Positions 48,699 to 57,820 are shown, numbered from the stretch's first letter. The stretch: 64,000 bases of DNA from an uncultured Thalassotalea sp. (GCA_947502355.1 CANMZP010000006.1:109691-173690), one strand, 5' to 3'. Notes: generated by a model from the letters alone, not told the origin. Program-made: numbers and translations.

Positions 48699-49211
48699 TT
48701 GTTTAAGCCAATTTTTTTTGTTTTCACTCTATTGCTGACTTTTGAAGCCAAAGCTCATGGCATTCTCGTATCTGCAGGTGAATCATCAACCAAATCCTCT
48801 TCTACGGTCCACATGCTCGCCTACAATCACTTTATCATGCCGCTTTATCAAGTGGATTCAAATCAAGAAATAACGCTTGAAATTGTCGCTGAGTACTTTA
48901 ATTGGCAAAACCATTATGGTGATGACATTACGGGCGGAGGTTTAACGCCAATGTTTCGGTATTCAAACGATTATGGTGATTTTAAATTGTATGCGAGTAT
49001 TGGGATCGGTGGGACTTATGCTGATCAAATAAAATGGGGGAATCGTGATCTGGGGGATAACTGGATGTTTGTTGATACCCTTGAATTAGGGGGCGACTGG
49101 AATAAGACTCATCGATTGTCCATATCGCTAAAACATTATTCAAATGCAGGCTTTAATAAGCAAAATGATGGCGTTAATATCTTTTTGCTTAACTATGGTT
49201 ACTTTTGGTAA
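48699..49211 (+). CDS. PagL-like acyloxyacyl hydrolase family outer-membrane protein
   Basis: This 170-residue protein has a signal peptide cut after EAKAHG (about residue 20) and alternating beta-barrel segments ending in aromatic Trp, as in outer-membrane beta-barrels. The C-terminal KHYSNAGFNKQNDGVN (145-160) matches the active-site region of the lipid A 3-O-deacylase PagL: His146, Ser148 and Asn156 align with its His126, Ser128 and Asn136. The catalytic Glu140 of PagL aligns with Asn160 here. The only usable start is TTG at 48699, since an in-frame stop lies 25 bases upstream; no ribosome site is obvious. Lipid A deacylation is possible but the altered triad makes it doubtful. Confidence 0.72.
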   Translation: MFKPIFFVFTLLLTFEAKAHGILVSAGESSTKSSSTVHMLAYNHFIMPLYQVDSNQEITLEIVAEYFNWQNHYGDDITGGGLTPMFRYSNDYGDFKLYASIGIGGTYADQIKWGNRDLGDNWMFVDTLELGGDWNKTHRLSISLKHYSNAGFNKQNDGVNIFLLNYGYFW

Positions 49212-49219
49212 GGTTAGCG

Positions 49220-50278
49220 CTAATTAAACTCGCCAATGGTTACTTGAATATCCTGACGATTATTATTACGAATAATGCCAAAAATTAGCGTCGTATTAGG
49301 CGGTGTTTCCGCGATGATGTCCAGCGCTTGGTTAATCGACATAATTTTGTCATCACCAATTTTATAAATAACATCGCCTTTTTTCAGGCCTGCTTTTTCC
49401 GCTGGGCTATTTGCCGATAAAGTATCTACAACCAATCCTTGTAACTGCATATTATAACGTTGTGAGCTGATCCCTAACCAACCTCGCACAACCCGTCCAT
49501 CACTGATCAATTTGCGCATCACATTAGCGGCAAGCTTGTAAGGAATGGCAAAGAATATGCCTTGAATATTCAATTGTGGGTTTAAGCGCTTAAATTGTGC
49601 GGTCGTAATGCCGACCAGATCGCCATTTGTATTAACCAAAGCACCACCTGAATTACCATCATTAATGGCGGCATCCATTTGCAAAAATTCACGGTAGCTG
49701 GTGCTGCTCAAGCCGTTACGACCTGTTGCACTGATGACCCCTTGAGTCACGGTTTGCCCTAGATTTAACGGGTTGCCTATAGCCAGTACCACATCACCAA
49801 CATAAGGCGTAAGGTCTTCCTCGACAGGAATGGTAGGTAAGTTGGTTGCCTGAACTTTTAACACGGCCAAATCGGTAAACTCATCACTGCCTATTACCTC
49901 GGCGCTTAATTCGGTGCTGTCTTGTAAAACCACAGTGATTAAATTGGCGTTCAGAACCACATGGTTATTGGTCAGGATGTAACCTCTTGGGTCCATAATA
50001 ACCCCAGAGCCTAACCGAACCTTTTGAATTGAGCGACTTCGGTATCGAGGATCTGACTCAAATGTTTCCGAATAAATATTTACCACGGCTGGTGCGGCTT
50101 TCGCAATCGCATTCGCATAAGATACTGGGCGTGGTTTTTCAGGATTATGTTCAAAAATATTAAATGAGAAGCCCTGCTCATTGCGTAATTCAGGCACAAG
50201 AAGCAATAAAACAACGGCAACAAACAAACCGTAACTGGCGGCGCGAATGATAAATTTTAAGGTTGAGAGTATTTTCAA
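49220..50278 (-). CDS. degS: Site-1 stress-sensing protease DegS
   Basis: This 352-residue serine protease is anchored to the inner membrane by an N-terminal span (about 10-28) that is not cleaved. The trypsin-like domain has His in LTNNHVVL, Asp in FTDLAVLK and Ser in INDGNSGGALV. One PDZ domain (about 255-345) follows, with YNMQLQGLVVDTLSANSPAEKAGLKKGD. It senses unfolded outer-membrane proteins and starts the cascade that releases sigma-E by cutting RseA. The single PDZ and membrane anchor separate it from DegQ. Confidence 0.94.
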   Translation of the reverse strand: MKILSTLKFIIRAASYGLFVAVVLLLLVPELRNEQGFSFNIFEHNPEKPRPVSYANAIAKAAPAVVNIYSETFESDPRYRSRSIQKVRLGSGVIMDPRGYILTNNHVVLNANLITVVLQDSTELSAEVIGSDEFTDLAVLKVQATNLPTIPVEEDLTPYVGDVVLAIGNPLNLGQTVTQGVISATGRNGLSSTSYREFLQMDAAINDGNSGGALVNTNGDLVGITTAQFKRLNPQLNIQGIFFAIPYKLAANVMRKLISDGRVVRGWLGISSQRYNMQLQGLVVDTLSANSPAEKAGLKKGDVIYKIGDDKIMSINQALDIIAETPPNTTLIFGIIRNNNRQDIQVTIGEFN

Positions 50279-50383
50279 AAGAGTCTGAATTTGTTTGTTA
50301 TTAATGACTGAATTTTAGCACTAAAATTTCGTTTTTAGCTACTTCTATTTGTTTGTAAGCGCACTGCTTGATTCAAAATGACA

Positions 50384-50419
50384 CCCTAAAAAAGTAAAAG
50401 GGAGCAAATTGCTCCCTTT
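50384..50419 (-). terminator. Intrinsic terminator after degQ
   Basis: On the minus strand a 9-bp perfect stem (AAAGGGAGC / GCTCCCTTT; 50397-50405 with 50411-50419) with a 5-base loop is followed by TTACTTTTTT. It lies about 20 bases past the degQ stop, so degQ and degS are likely separate transcripts. Confidence 0.85.
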
Positions 50420-50439
50420 ATGATCATTTAAGGTAATTT

Positions 50440-51795
50440 CTAGCGGATGAGTAAATATAAATTCTGACCACCCCGGACAATATTAAGAGCCGTTACACCA
50501 CTTACATCTTCCAATTCGGTTCTTAGATCACCAAGGTTGCTAATGCGTTTACGATTAACGCCGGCGATTAAATCGCCTTTACGCAGGCCAATGGCTGCCG
50601 CAGGAGATTGAGCGCTCACATCGTCAACGGTTACCCCGCTATTATCATCTGTGCTGCTTAACTTGGCACCATCTAGGGTAGGGTGTAGGCTTGCTGCTGA
50701 AATATTGGTATCAGGAGCCGATTTTAAGGTCACCGTCACCTCTATTTCGTCACCATCTCGCAGTAAGGTAATATCTACCTTGTTGCCAGCCCCTACGGAG
50801 CCAATTTTCCCGCGAAGTTCATTAAAACCTTTAACTTTCTTGTCGTTGACTTTAATAATGATATCACCGGCTTTGATACCTGCTTCTTCAGCAGCTGAAT
50901 CCGGCATTACTTGATTAATGAAGCCACCTTGATTGGTGCCTAAATCCATCGCTTTTGCTAACTCTGGGTTTATGGAGTTACCCGTGACACCTAACACCCC
51001 ACGGCGTACTTCGCCATATTCGATGATTTGATTAATAAGGTTTTCCATCATATTACTTGGGATGGCAAAACCAATGCCAACGTTGCCACCGTTCGGACCC
51101 AAAATGGCAGTATTTATTCCGATTAACTCACCATTTAGGTTAACCAAAGCGCCACCGGAATTACCACTGTTAATGGCGGCATCGGTTTGAATAAAGTCTT
51201 CGAAATTTTCAATGTTTAAGCCACTACGGCCAAGCGCACTTACAATACCCGAGGTTACCGTTTGTCCCAGCCCAAATGGCGAGCCGATAGCAACCGCGAA
51301 ATCACCAACGCGCAGTTCATCGGAATCTGAAACTTTAATTTCAACCAAATCGTCCGCTTCAATTTGCAATAAAGCAATGTCACTTTGGGCATCAGATCCG
51401 AGCTTTTTAGCTTCAACTTGACGACCATCTTTTAAAGTCACCAGAATTTCATCGGCTTGATCGATTACATGGTTATTGGTAACCACATAGCCTTTACCGG
51501 CGTCAATGATCACCCCGGAGCCTAAACCTTTAAATGGGCGTTCCTGAGCGCCACGGCCACGACGTTGGCCAAAAAATTCACGAAATGCATCAGGGATTTG
51601 TTGTTTGACTTCATGAGTGCCGGCAACCGATATGCTGACAACTGCAGGTGTCGTGTGTTCGAGCATCGGTGCCAAGCTTGGTAATTCTTTACCATCAACT
51701 TGAAAGGGTAATGCCGCATAAGATGGGGAGGTTGCAACTAAAGTTAAACTTGATGCAAGGATCGCAGCGCGTGTTAATGACGAAATTATTTTCAT
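50440..51795 (-). CDS. degQ: Periplasmic serine endoprotease DegQ (HtrA family)
   Basis: This 451-residue protease/chaperone has a signal peptide (about residues 1-28, ending PSYA), then a trypsin-like domain with His in VVTNNHVID, Asp in QSDIALLQI and Ser in INSGNSGGALV. Two PDZ domains follow (about 255-345 and 360-450). The frame is open to 51846. The ATG at 51795 is chosen because it starts directly at the signal peptide and has GGAG upstream. The Q-linker of DegP is missing in the LA loop region, which favours DegQ. Confidence 0.93.
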   Translation of the reverse strand: MKIISSLTRAAILASSLTLVATSPSYAALPFQVDGKELPSLAPMLEHTTPAVVSISVAGTHEVKQQIPDAFREFFGQRRGRGAQERPFKGLGSGVIIDAGKGYVVTNNHVIDQADEILVTLKDGRQVEAKKLGSDAQSDIALLQIEADDLVEIKVSDSDELRVGDFAVAIGSPFGLGQTVTSGIVSALGRSGLNIENFEDFIQTDAAINSGNSGGALVNLNGELIGINTAILGPNGGNVGIGFAIPSNMMENLINQIIEYGEVRRGVLGVTGNSINPELAKAMDLGTNQGGFINQVMPDSAAEEAGIKAGDIIIKVNDKKVKGFNELRGKIGSVGAGNKVDITLLRDGDEIEVTVTLKSAPDTNISAASLHPTLDGAKLSSTDDNSGVTVDDVSAQSPAAAIGLRKGDLIAGVNRKRISNLGDLRTELEDVSGVTALNIVRGGQNLYLLIR

Positions 51796-51981
51796 ATAGG
51801 TCAGTACTCCAAAAAAAATCAATTTAATGCCTGCAAGCAGGCTCAAAACTCATTAACAGCCAAATGTCTTATACTTTGGCTGTTTATACCAACTCTTATA
51901 GAGTTGTTAATAGGTATAGTGTTTTGTGATGTACTTTTAAAGACCGACCTAAAAAATAAAAGTTCCTAAAGGATCAAAAAA

Positions 51982-52437
51982 TTAGCTTGGGCTATTTGTA
52001 ACAATTTGTTTTGAATCATTAAAAATACCACTTGGTTGATTAGCGTAATCTAATGGTGGCTCGGTTAAGTCTTTTGCTTTGGTGCTTTTTAACTTTTTAC
52101 GAGGACGCTGTGGATCGCGCATGTGTTTCGTCGCCTCTTCAGAAAAGAATGGCGCAGATGGCACGGATTCTTCTGAGGCTTTATTCAACAATAGCGTGCT
52201 TTTTTCCATTTGTTCCATTGCCGATTTACAGGTAGCGTTCATTTGTTCTAATAATTTAGCTGAACTGTTTAAGTGTTCTGCTACTTCTTGGCGATACTCT
52301 TCAAGGCTCGATTTTGTTCTTTGTGCTTCTTGCTCAAGGCGTTGTACATCTTGCTCTGACGCAGAAAGGCGTTTACTAATAAAAAAACCACCGATTGCAC
52401 CGATAGTAATACCAATAAAAATGTAGAGAAATTCCAT
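51982..52437 (-). CDS. zapG: Cell division/envelope protein ZapG (YhcB, DUF1043)
   Basis: This 151-residue protein has an N-terminal membrane span (about 3-20, with the GxxxGxxG pattern ITIGAIGGFFISKRL). A long coiled-coil region (about 28-85) rich in Glu/Gln and a disordered basic tail follow. This is the YhcB/ZapG architecture. YhcB links cell-wall synthesis and division in E. coli. It is divergent from zapE, as in E. coli. Confidence 0.88.
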   Translation of the reverse strand: MEFLYIFIGITIGAIGGFFISKRLSASEQDVQRLEQEAQRTKSSLEEYRQEVAEHLNSSAKLLEQMNATCKSAMEQMEKSTLLLNKASEESVPSAPFFSEEATKHMRDPQRPRKKLKSTKAKDLTEPPLDYANQPSGIFNDSKQIVTNSPS

Positions 52438-52622
52438 ACTCGGTTCCTTGTTTATACGATTTGAAAATGAAGATAGTTGTTAATATTGTTAGATTTATTG
52501 TTTTATGCGTGTAAAACACGCTAATGCCTTTATAATAGCGTTAAAATGACATCAGCACATCTACTTATTAAAAATTGTATCTCAATTTTTTTTAGTTCGC
52601 ATAATAATAACGTAATAAGATT

Positions 52623-53738
52623 ATGATTAAACAAACGCCATTACAAAAATACCAAGACGACCTCACTCAAGACGGATTTGAATATGACGCGGCCCAAGAG
52701 AATGCCGTTAAGCATTTGCAGCGCCTATTTGATGATTTACAGAGTCAGCCGGTAGAAGTAAGTGGTTTTAAAAAAGTCCTTAAAGGCTGGGTTAAAATAT
52801 ATAAAAAACCTAAAAAGCAGGCTATTAAAGGTTTATATTTTTATGGTGGCGTAGGGCGAGGCAAAACCTATTTAGTGGATACTTTTTTTGATTGTTTACC
52901 ATTTAAAGACAAAATGCGAGTCCATTTTCATCGTTTTATGCATCGGGTACATGAGGAATTAAAACAATTGCCTGGGCAAGCAGATCCGTTAAAAGTGATT
53001 GCTGAAAAGCTGGCAAAAGAAACGCAAATTATCTGTTTTGATGAGTTTTTTGTCTCCGACATTACCGATGCGATGCTACTTGGTACCCTTTTTGAAGAAC
53101 TGTTTGCGCGAAATGTTATTTTGGTGGCAACATCAAACATTATACCGGATGAGTTATATCGAAATGGTTTACAACGAGCGCGCTTTCTTCCCGCCATTGC
53201 GTTAATTAATCAACACTGTGAAGTGGTTAACGTCGATAGCGGCATTGATTATCGATTGCGCACCCTAGAGCAAGCCGAAATTTATCATTTCCCGTTAGAT
53301 ACTCAAGCAACCACTAATTTACAACATTACTTTAAGCAATTAGCCGGTGACGACGGGCAACAAAAGGCTGTCATTGAAATTAACCACCGCCAATTAGAAA
53401 CCATTAGCGTTTCTGAAGGAGTGGTACATTTTGATTTTCATCAGTTATGTGAAACAGCCCGCAGTCAGTCGGATTATATGGAGATCAGTCGAGAATACCA
53501 TAGTGTGTTGCTTGCCAACGTGAAACAAATGGGGCGGGAAGCGGATGACAGTGCGCGGCGTTTTATTGCCATGGTAGATGAATTTTATGAGCGAAATGTG
53601 AAATTAATCATCTCTGCCGAAGTGGCCATGGAAACCTTATATAATGAAGGCAACTTATCTTTTGAATTCAAACGCTGTTTATCTCGGCTACAAGAAATGC
53701 AGTCGCATGATTACTTAGCGTCTGAGCATCTCCCGTAA
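52623..53738 (+). CDS. zapE: Cell division ATPase ZapE (AFG1-like)
   Basis: This 371-residue AAA-like ATPase of the AFG1/YhcM family has Walker A YGGVGRGKTYLVD (about 77-89), Walker B IICFDEFFVSDITDAMLL (about 136-153) and the sensor segment VILVATSNIIPDELYRNGLQR. ZapE associates with the Z-ring late in division under stress conditions. It is upstream of rplM-rpsI as in E. coli. Confidence 0.94.
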   Translation: MIKQTPLQKYQDDLTQDGFEYDAAQENAVKHLQRLFDDLQSQPVEVSGFKKVLKGWVKIYKKPKKQAIKGLYFYGGVGRGKTYLVDTFFDCLPFKDKMRVHFHRFMHRVHEELKQLPGQADPLKVIAEKLAKETQIICFDEFFVSDITDAMLLGTLFEELFARNVILVATSNIIPDELYRNGLQRARFLPAIALINQHCEVVNVDSGIDYRLRTLEQAEIYHFPLDTQATTNLQHYFKQLAGDDGQQKAVIEINHRQLETISVSEGVVHFDFHQLCETARSQSDYMEISREYHSVLLANVKQMGREADDSARRFIAMVDEFYERNVKLIISAEVAMETLYNEGNLSFEFKRCLSRLQEMQSHDYLASEHLP

Positions 53739-53750
53739 AGCATGGTTGAT

Positions 53751-53776
53751 CAGTTAAAACAGGCTTTTTTTAACTG
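53751..53776 (+). terminator. AT-rich hairpin after zapE
   Basis: A perfect 9-bp inverted repeat (CAGTTAAAA / TTTTAACTG) with an 8-base loop begins 12 bases after the zapE stop. It is AT-rich and followed by ATTTAAAA instead of a T-run, so termination would be weak. Confidence 0.35.
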
Positions 53777-53821
53777 ATTTAAAAAAAATTGCATAAAAAT
53801 ACATTTTTGTTCAAAAAATAG

Positions 53822-53850
53822 ATGATCTTTTCTGCGATTCTCTATATAAT
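53822..53850 (+). promoter_or_regulatory. Candidate rplM promoter and leader
   Basis: A perfect TATAAT is at 53845-53850, followed by a GC discriminator (TTCGCGG) as in growth-rate-controlled promoters; the -35 (ATGATC) is weak. The transcript would have a leader of about 130 bases before rplM. That leaves room for an L13-binding autoregulatory structure as reported for E. coli, but no specific structure was confirmed here. Confidence 0.45.
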
Positions 53851-53989
53851 TCGCGGCTCCCAACGTTACAACGCTTGAAAAAGCATCAGGCTCGATACTC
53901 GAAGGGGTAATTAGCGTAGTCTATTTTAAACGGGTGAACAGATAACTGCTCACTAATTTATGTAACTTTATTTTTAAATGGGTTTTTTA

Positions 53990-54418
53990 ATGAAAACTTT
54001 TACAGCTAAACCAGAAAGCGTACAACGCGAATGGTTGTTAGTGGACGCCGAAGATAAAACTTTAGGTCGTATCGCTACAGAAATTGCTTCACGTTTACGT
54101 GGTAAGCACAAGCCAGAATACACTCCTCACGTTGACACCGGTGATTACATCGTTGTTATCAATGCTGAGAAAGTTAAAGTAACTGGTAACAAAGCTAAAG
54201 GCAAAATTTACTACTCGCACACTGGATATGTTGGCGGTCTTAAGCAATTAAGCTTCGAACAACTTATCGAAAAAGCGCCAGAGCGCGCAATTGAGTTTGC
54301 AGTTAAAGGCATGTTACCAAAAGGCCCTCTAGGCCGTGACATGTTCCGTAAATTAAAAGTGTATGCTGGTGCTGAGCACAAGCATGCTGCACAACAACCT
54401 AAAGTTTTGGAGCTATAG
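53990..54418 (+). CDS. rplM: 50S ribosomal protein L13
   Basis: This 142-residue ribosomal protein is the same length as E. coli L13. It has the conserved [19 protein letters not shown] start, [18 protein letters not shown] (about 48-65) and the signature [20 protein letters not shown] (about 109-128). The frame continues 12 bases upstream to another ATG; the ATG at 53990 gives the family start. It is followed 3 bases later by rpsI. Confidence 0.98.
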   Translation: MKTFTAKPESVQREWLLVDAEDKTLGRIATEIASRLRGKHKPEYTPHVDTGDYIVVINAEKVKVTGNKAKGKIYYSHTGYVGGLKQLSFEQLIEKAPERAIEFAVKGMLPKGPLGRDMFRKLKVYAGAEHKHAAQQPKVLEL

Positions 54419-54421
54419 ATA

Positions 54422-54814
54422 ATGGCTGATAATCAATATTACGGTACTGGTCGTCGCAAGAGCTCTACAGCTCGTGTATTTTTGAAAGCTGGTAGCGGTG
54501 CAATCACAATCAACAAACGTGACCTTTCTACATACTTCGGTCGTCCGACTGCTCGTATGGTTGTTCGTCAACCACTTGAGTTAGTAGATATGTTAGAAAA
54601 GTTCGACCTAAACATCACTGTTAAAGGTGGTGGTATCTCAGGTCAAGCTGGTGCAATCCGTCACGGTATCACTCGTGCATTAATGCAATTTGACGAAACT
54701 TTACGTTCTGATTTACGTAAAGCTGGTTTCGTTACTCGTGATGCTCGTAAAGTTGAACGTAAGAAAGTTGGTTTACACAAAGCGCGTAAACGTCCACAAT
54801 TCTCAAAACGTTAA
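54422..54814 (+). CDS. rpsI: 30S ribosomal protein S9
   Basis: This 130-residue ribosomal protein has [15 protein letters not shown] at the start, [19 protein letters not shown] (about 66-84) and the invariant basic C-terminal tail [14 protein letters not shown], which reaches the P-site tRNA. It forms the usual rplM-rpsI operon and is followed by a strong terminator. Confidence 0.98.
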   Translation: MADNQYYGTGRRKSSTARVFLKAGSGAITINKRDLSTYFGRPTARMVVRQPLELVDMLEKFDLNITVKGGGISGQAGAIRHGITRALMQFDETLRSDLRKAGFVTRDARKVERKKVGLHKARKRPQFSKR

Positions 54815-54832
54815 TTTTACTTATACGTGTTC

Positions 54833-54862
54833 AAAAAACCGACCTTTGGTCGGTTTTTTTTT
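54833..54862 (+). terminator. Intrinsic terminator after rpsI
   Basis: A stem ACCGACC / GGTCGGT with a TTT loop, flanked by an A-run and followed by nine T residues, lies about 23 bases after the rpsI stop. Confidence 0.92.
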
Positions 54863-55140
54863 GTCCTCAATTTCGCAAATTCTCGTTTATTTTCTCTGAA
54901 CCTACCGTTTTGGTATTTTTTTTAACAAATGTCTAAGTTTGTAACATAGATTGGTTGTTTTTACCTTGTAAAAAAAGATGCAGTTCTTTATCATAAGCAA
55001 AAAAATTTTAATACAAATTGGTGGCTCTTTATCACCGTTTTGTAACTCAATAAAAGTGCTGTTAAATAACAATTAAAACTGATGTTAAACCGCATTTAAT
55101 TATAAAAAAACTTGTCTATTAAAAGTATTGGAGAAATGAA
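54863..55140 (+). other. Upstream region of petABC with ArcA-like direct repeats
   Basis: The rpsI-petA gap of 326 bases holds the rpsI terminator and an AT-rich regulatory region. At 55061, 55072, 55084 and 55095 there are four (G/A/T)TTAA units spaced by 11, 12 and 11 bases. The first pair matches the ArcA consensus GTTAATTAAATGTTAA at 12 of 16 positions. The petA ATG at 55141 is preceded by a GGAGAA ribosome site. ArcA control of the bc1 complex is plausible but inferred. Confidence 0.45.
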
Positions 55141-55731
55141 ATGAGCAATACGCCCGTGAACAACGGCCGTCGACGCTTTTTAACTGTTGCTACTTCGGTA
55201 GTGGGCGGTGTAGGTGTTGTAGGTGCGGCAGTGCCTTTCATTGCTTCCTGGAACCCAAGCGCTAAAGCGAAAGCTGCAGGTGCTCCAGTTGAAGTGAATG
55301 TAAGTAAGATTGCTGAAGGCCAGTTAGTCCGTGCAGAATACCGTGGAAAACCGGTATACATTGTACGTCGTAGTAAAGAGATCCTTGACAATCTGGGCGG
55401 CTTTGACGATCAATTGCGTGATCCTCAGTCAGCTGAGCCGCAACAACCGGAATATGCTCAAAACCCATATCGCTCAATTAATCCTGAGTTTTTGGTAGCC
55501 GAAGGTGTATGTACTCACCTTGGTTGTGCGCCTTCTTACAAGAAAGGTGACTTTGCCGAGCAGGTTGAAGGCGTCGATTACGGTTTCTTCTGTCCTTGTC
55601 ATGGTTCAAAATTTGATATGGCCGGTCGTGTTTTTGCCGGTGTACCTGCACCATTGAACCTGGTTGTTCCTGAACACTCATTTCCAACTCAAGATACTTT
55701 AATTATTGGTATCGGCAAAGGAGAAGCCTAA
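55141..55731 (+). CDS. petA: Ubiquinol-cytochrome c reductase Rieske iron-sulfur subunit
   Basis: This 196-residue Rieske protein has a Tat-type N-terminus (GRRRFLTVATSVVGGVG) that also serves as membrane anchor. The [2Fe-2S] ligands are in CTHLGC (about 121-126) and CPCHGSKFD (about 144-152). It passes electrons from ubiquinol to cytochrome c1 in the bc1 complex. Its stop overlaps the petB start (TAATG). Confidence 0.97.
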   Translation: MSNTPVNNGRRRFLTVATSVVGGVGVVGAAVPFIASWNPSAKAKAAGAPVEVNVSKIAEGQLVRAEYRGKPVYIVRRSKEILDNLGGFDDQLRDPQSAEPQQPEYAQNPYRSINPEFLVAEGVCTHLGCAPSYKKGDFAEQVEGVDYGFFCPCHGSKFDMAGRVFAGVPAPLNLVVPEHSFPTQDTLIIGIGKGEA

Positions 55732-56996
55732 TGCTAGCTAATTTAATGGCTTGGATTGATGCTCGCTTACCTGTAACCGAAGCATGGAATAAACACGTAG
55801 GTCAGTATCCAGCCCCTAAAAACTTTAACTTTTGGTATTTCTTTGGCTCTCTAGCCATGCTTGTGTTAGTTAACCAAATCTTAACGGGTGTATGGTTAAC
55901 AATGAGTTATGAACCATCTGGCGATGGTGCATTTGCTTCTGTTGAATACATCATGCGTGATGTGGATTACGGTTGGTTATTACGTTACATGCACTCTACC
56001 GGTGCTTCTGCGTTCTTTATCGTTGTGTACTTACACATGTTCCGTGGTTTAATTTACGGTTCATACCAAAAACCACGTGAATTATTGTGGATCTTTGGTA
56101 TGTTGATTTTCTTAGTGTTAATGGCTGAAGCATTCATGGGCTACTTGTTACCTTGGGGTAATATGAGTTATTGGGGTGCACAGGTAATCATTTCACTATT
56201 TGGTGCCATTCCGGTTATTGGTGATGATTTAACTACCTGGATCCGTGGTGACTACGTAATTTCAGGTGCCACTCTAAACCGTTTCTTCGCATTACATGTT
56301 ATTGCGTTGCCATTAGTACTTGTTGTGCTCGTGTTCTTACACATTCTTGCGCTTCACGAAGTGGGTTCTAACAACCCAGATGGTACTGATATCAAGAAGA
56401 AAAAAGGTACAGTTCCTGAGTCTGAGCAAAGCAAGTTTAAGTTCCATAAGCAGTACTCGGATAAATATGACATCGTTGATGCCATACCTTTCCACCCATA
56501 CTACTCAGTGAAAGATATTGTTGGTGTTGCTGGCTTCTTAATCCTATTTTGTTGGGTTATGTTCTTTGCCCCAGAAGGTGGTGGTTACTTCCTTGAAGCG
56601 CCAAATTTTGAACCGGCAAACGGCTTGAAAACACCTGAGCACATCGTTCCTGTATGGTACTTCGGTCCGTTCTACACCATATTGCGTGTTATCCCTGATA
56701 AGTTATTAGGTATGGTAGGCATGTTCGCGGCAATTGGTATGTTATTCGCATTACCATGGTTCGACCGTGGCACGGTAAAATCTTTCAGATTCAGAAGCAA
56801 ACTGCACTTTTTAAACATTGCTCAGTTCTCAATCTGTTTCATCGTGTTAGGTGTACTAGGTACATTACCTGCCTCAGATTTAGCTAACTTAATTGGCCGT
56901 ATCGCTTCTTTAGGTTACTTTGGTTTCTTCATCGCGCTTTGGTTCTACTCGAAAGAAGAGAAAACCAAGCCGGTTCCAGAGAGAGTGACTAAATAA
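55731..56996 (+). CDS. petB: Cytochrome b subunit of the bc1 complex
   Basis: This 421-residue integral membrane protein has at least eight spans and the four heme-ligating histidines (RYMHSTGAS and YLHMFRG in one helix pair; LHVIALP and LHILALHEVG in the other). The quinol-site signature PEWYF appears as PVWYF in this protein. It carries the Qo and Qi sites. It is translationally coupled on both sides (TAATG overlaps). Confidence 0.97.
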   Translation: MLANLMAWIDARLPVTEAWNKHVGQYPAPKNFNFWYFFGSLAMLVLVNQILTGVWLTMSYEPSGDGAFASVEYIMRDVDYGWLLRYMHSTGASAFFIVVYLHMFRGLIYGSYQKPRELLWIFGMLIFLVLMAEAFMGYLLPWGNMSYWGAQVIISLFGAIPVIGDDLTTWIRGDYVISGATLNRFFALHVIALPLVLVVLVFLHILALHEVGSNNPDGTDIKKKKGTVPESEQSKFKFHKQYSDKYDIVDAIPFHPYYSVKDIVGVAGFLILFCWVMFFAPEGGGYFLEAPNFEPANGLKTPEHIVPVWYFGPFYTILRVIPDKLLGMVGMFAAIGMLFALPWFDRGTVKSFRFRSKLHFLNIAQFSICFIVLGVLGTLPASDLANLIGRIASLGYFGFFIALWFYSKEEKTKPVPERVTK

Positions 56997-57748
56997 TGAA
57001 AAAAATAATAATTGCTTTATTGACTCTTTTGCCAACCGTAGCGTTTGCTGCTGGTGGCGGAGCAAAACTAGACCATGCCAATAATGACATTCTTGATAAA
57101 GAATCATTGCGCAATGGTGCACAAACGTTTATGAACTACTGTTTTGGTTGTCACGAACTACAATATCAACGTTATAACCGAACGTTTGCCGACCTTGGTA
57201 TCGATGAAAAAGAAGGTGCTGCTACCTTAATTTACACCGATGCAAAACCAGGTGATCACATTAAGAACACCATGCCGAAAAAAGAAGCGGCAGATTGGTT
57301 TGGCTCAACGCCACCAGATTTAACCTTGGTAACTCGTTACCGTGGTGGTGCCGATTGGGTTTACACCTACTTACGTTCATTCTATGCTGACTCGGAACGT
57401 CCGTTTGGCGTAAATAACGTAATTTTTAAGGACGTTGGTATGCCACATGTATTCCAACAGTTACAAGGTGTACAAGAGCTGACAGCTGAAGCTAAAGCTA
57501 TGCTACAATTACCGACAACTGAACAACGTCCATTAACGGTTGACGATTTAGTATTAACCCAACCTGGTGACTTGAGCCCGGCAGACTACGACATCCTTGT
57601 TCGTGATTTAGCTAACTTCCTCGAGTACACGGGTGAACCTGGTAAAACCGAACGTCATCGTATTGGTTATTGGGTACTAGGTTTCTTAGTGATTTTCTTC
57701 ATCTTCAGCTACTTTTTGAAGAAAGAATATTGGCGCGACGTGCACTAA
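56996..57748 (+). CDS. petC: Cytochrome c1 subunit of the bc1 complex
   Basis: This 250-residue exported cytochrome has a signal peptide cut after AFAA (about residue 19), a single c-type heme site CFGCH (about 50-54), and the axial Met region DVGMPHVFQ. A C-terminal membrane anchor (about 222-240) ends in KKEYWRDVH. It delivers electrons to soluble cytochrome c. It completes the petABC operon. Confidence 0.96.
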   Translation: MKKIIIALLTLLPTVAFAAGGGAKLDHANNDILDKESLRNGAQTFMNYCFGCHELQYQRYNRTFADLGIDEKEGAATLIYTDAKPGDHIKNTMPKKEAADWFGSTPPDLTLVTRYRGGADWVYTYLRSFYADSERPFGVNNVIFKDVGMPHVFQQLQGVQELTAEAKAMLQLPTTEQRPLTVDDLVLTQPGDLSPADYDILVRDLANFLEYTGEPGKTERHRIGYWVLGFLVIFFIFSYFLKKEYWRDVH

Positions 57749-57773
57749 TAATTGTTCACTAATCAATCGTTTT

Positions 57774-57820
57774 GGGGCTATACTAGTATCTTACTTTGAG
57801 ATACCAAGTATTAGCCCCTT
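57774..57820 (+). terminator. Imperfect long hairpin after petC
   Basis: GGGGCTA at 57774-57780 pairs with TAGCCCC at 57812-57818. Further inner pairings (TACT/AGTA, TATC/GATA) are interrupted by small bulges, and the hairpin is followed by TTTGT. It starts 26 bases after the petC stop and is the best candidate terminator for petABC. Confidence 0.5.

Noticed and set aside
51880..51935. Inverted repeat AACTC/GAGTT downstream of zapG and before degQ
   Set aside because: The stem is only 5 bp with no following T-run in the needed direction, so a terminator could not be supported.
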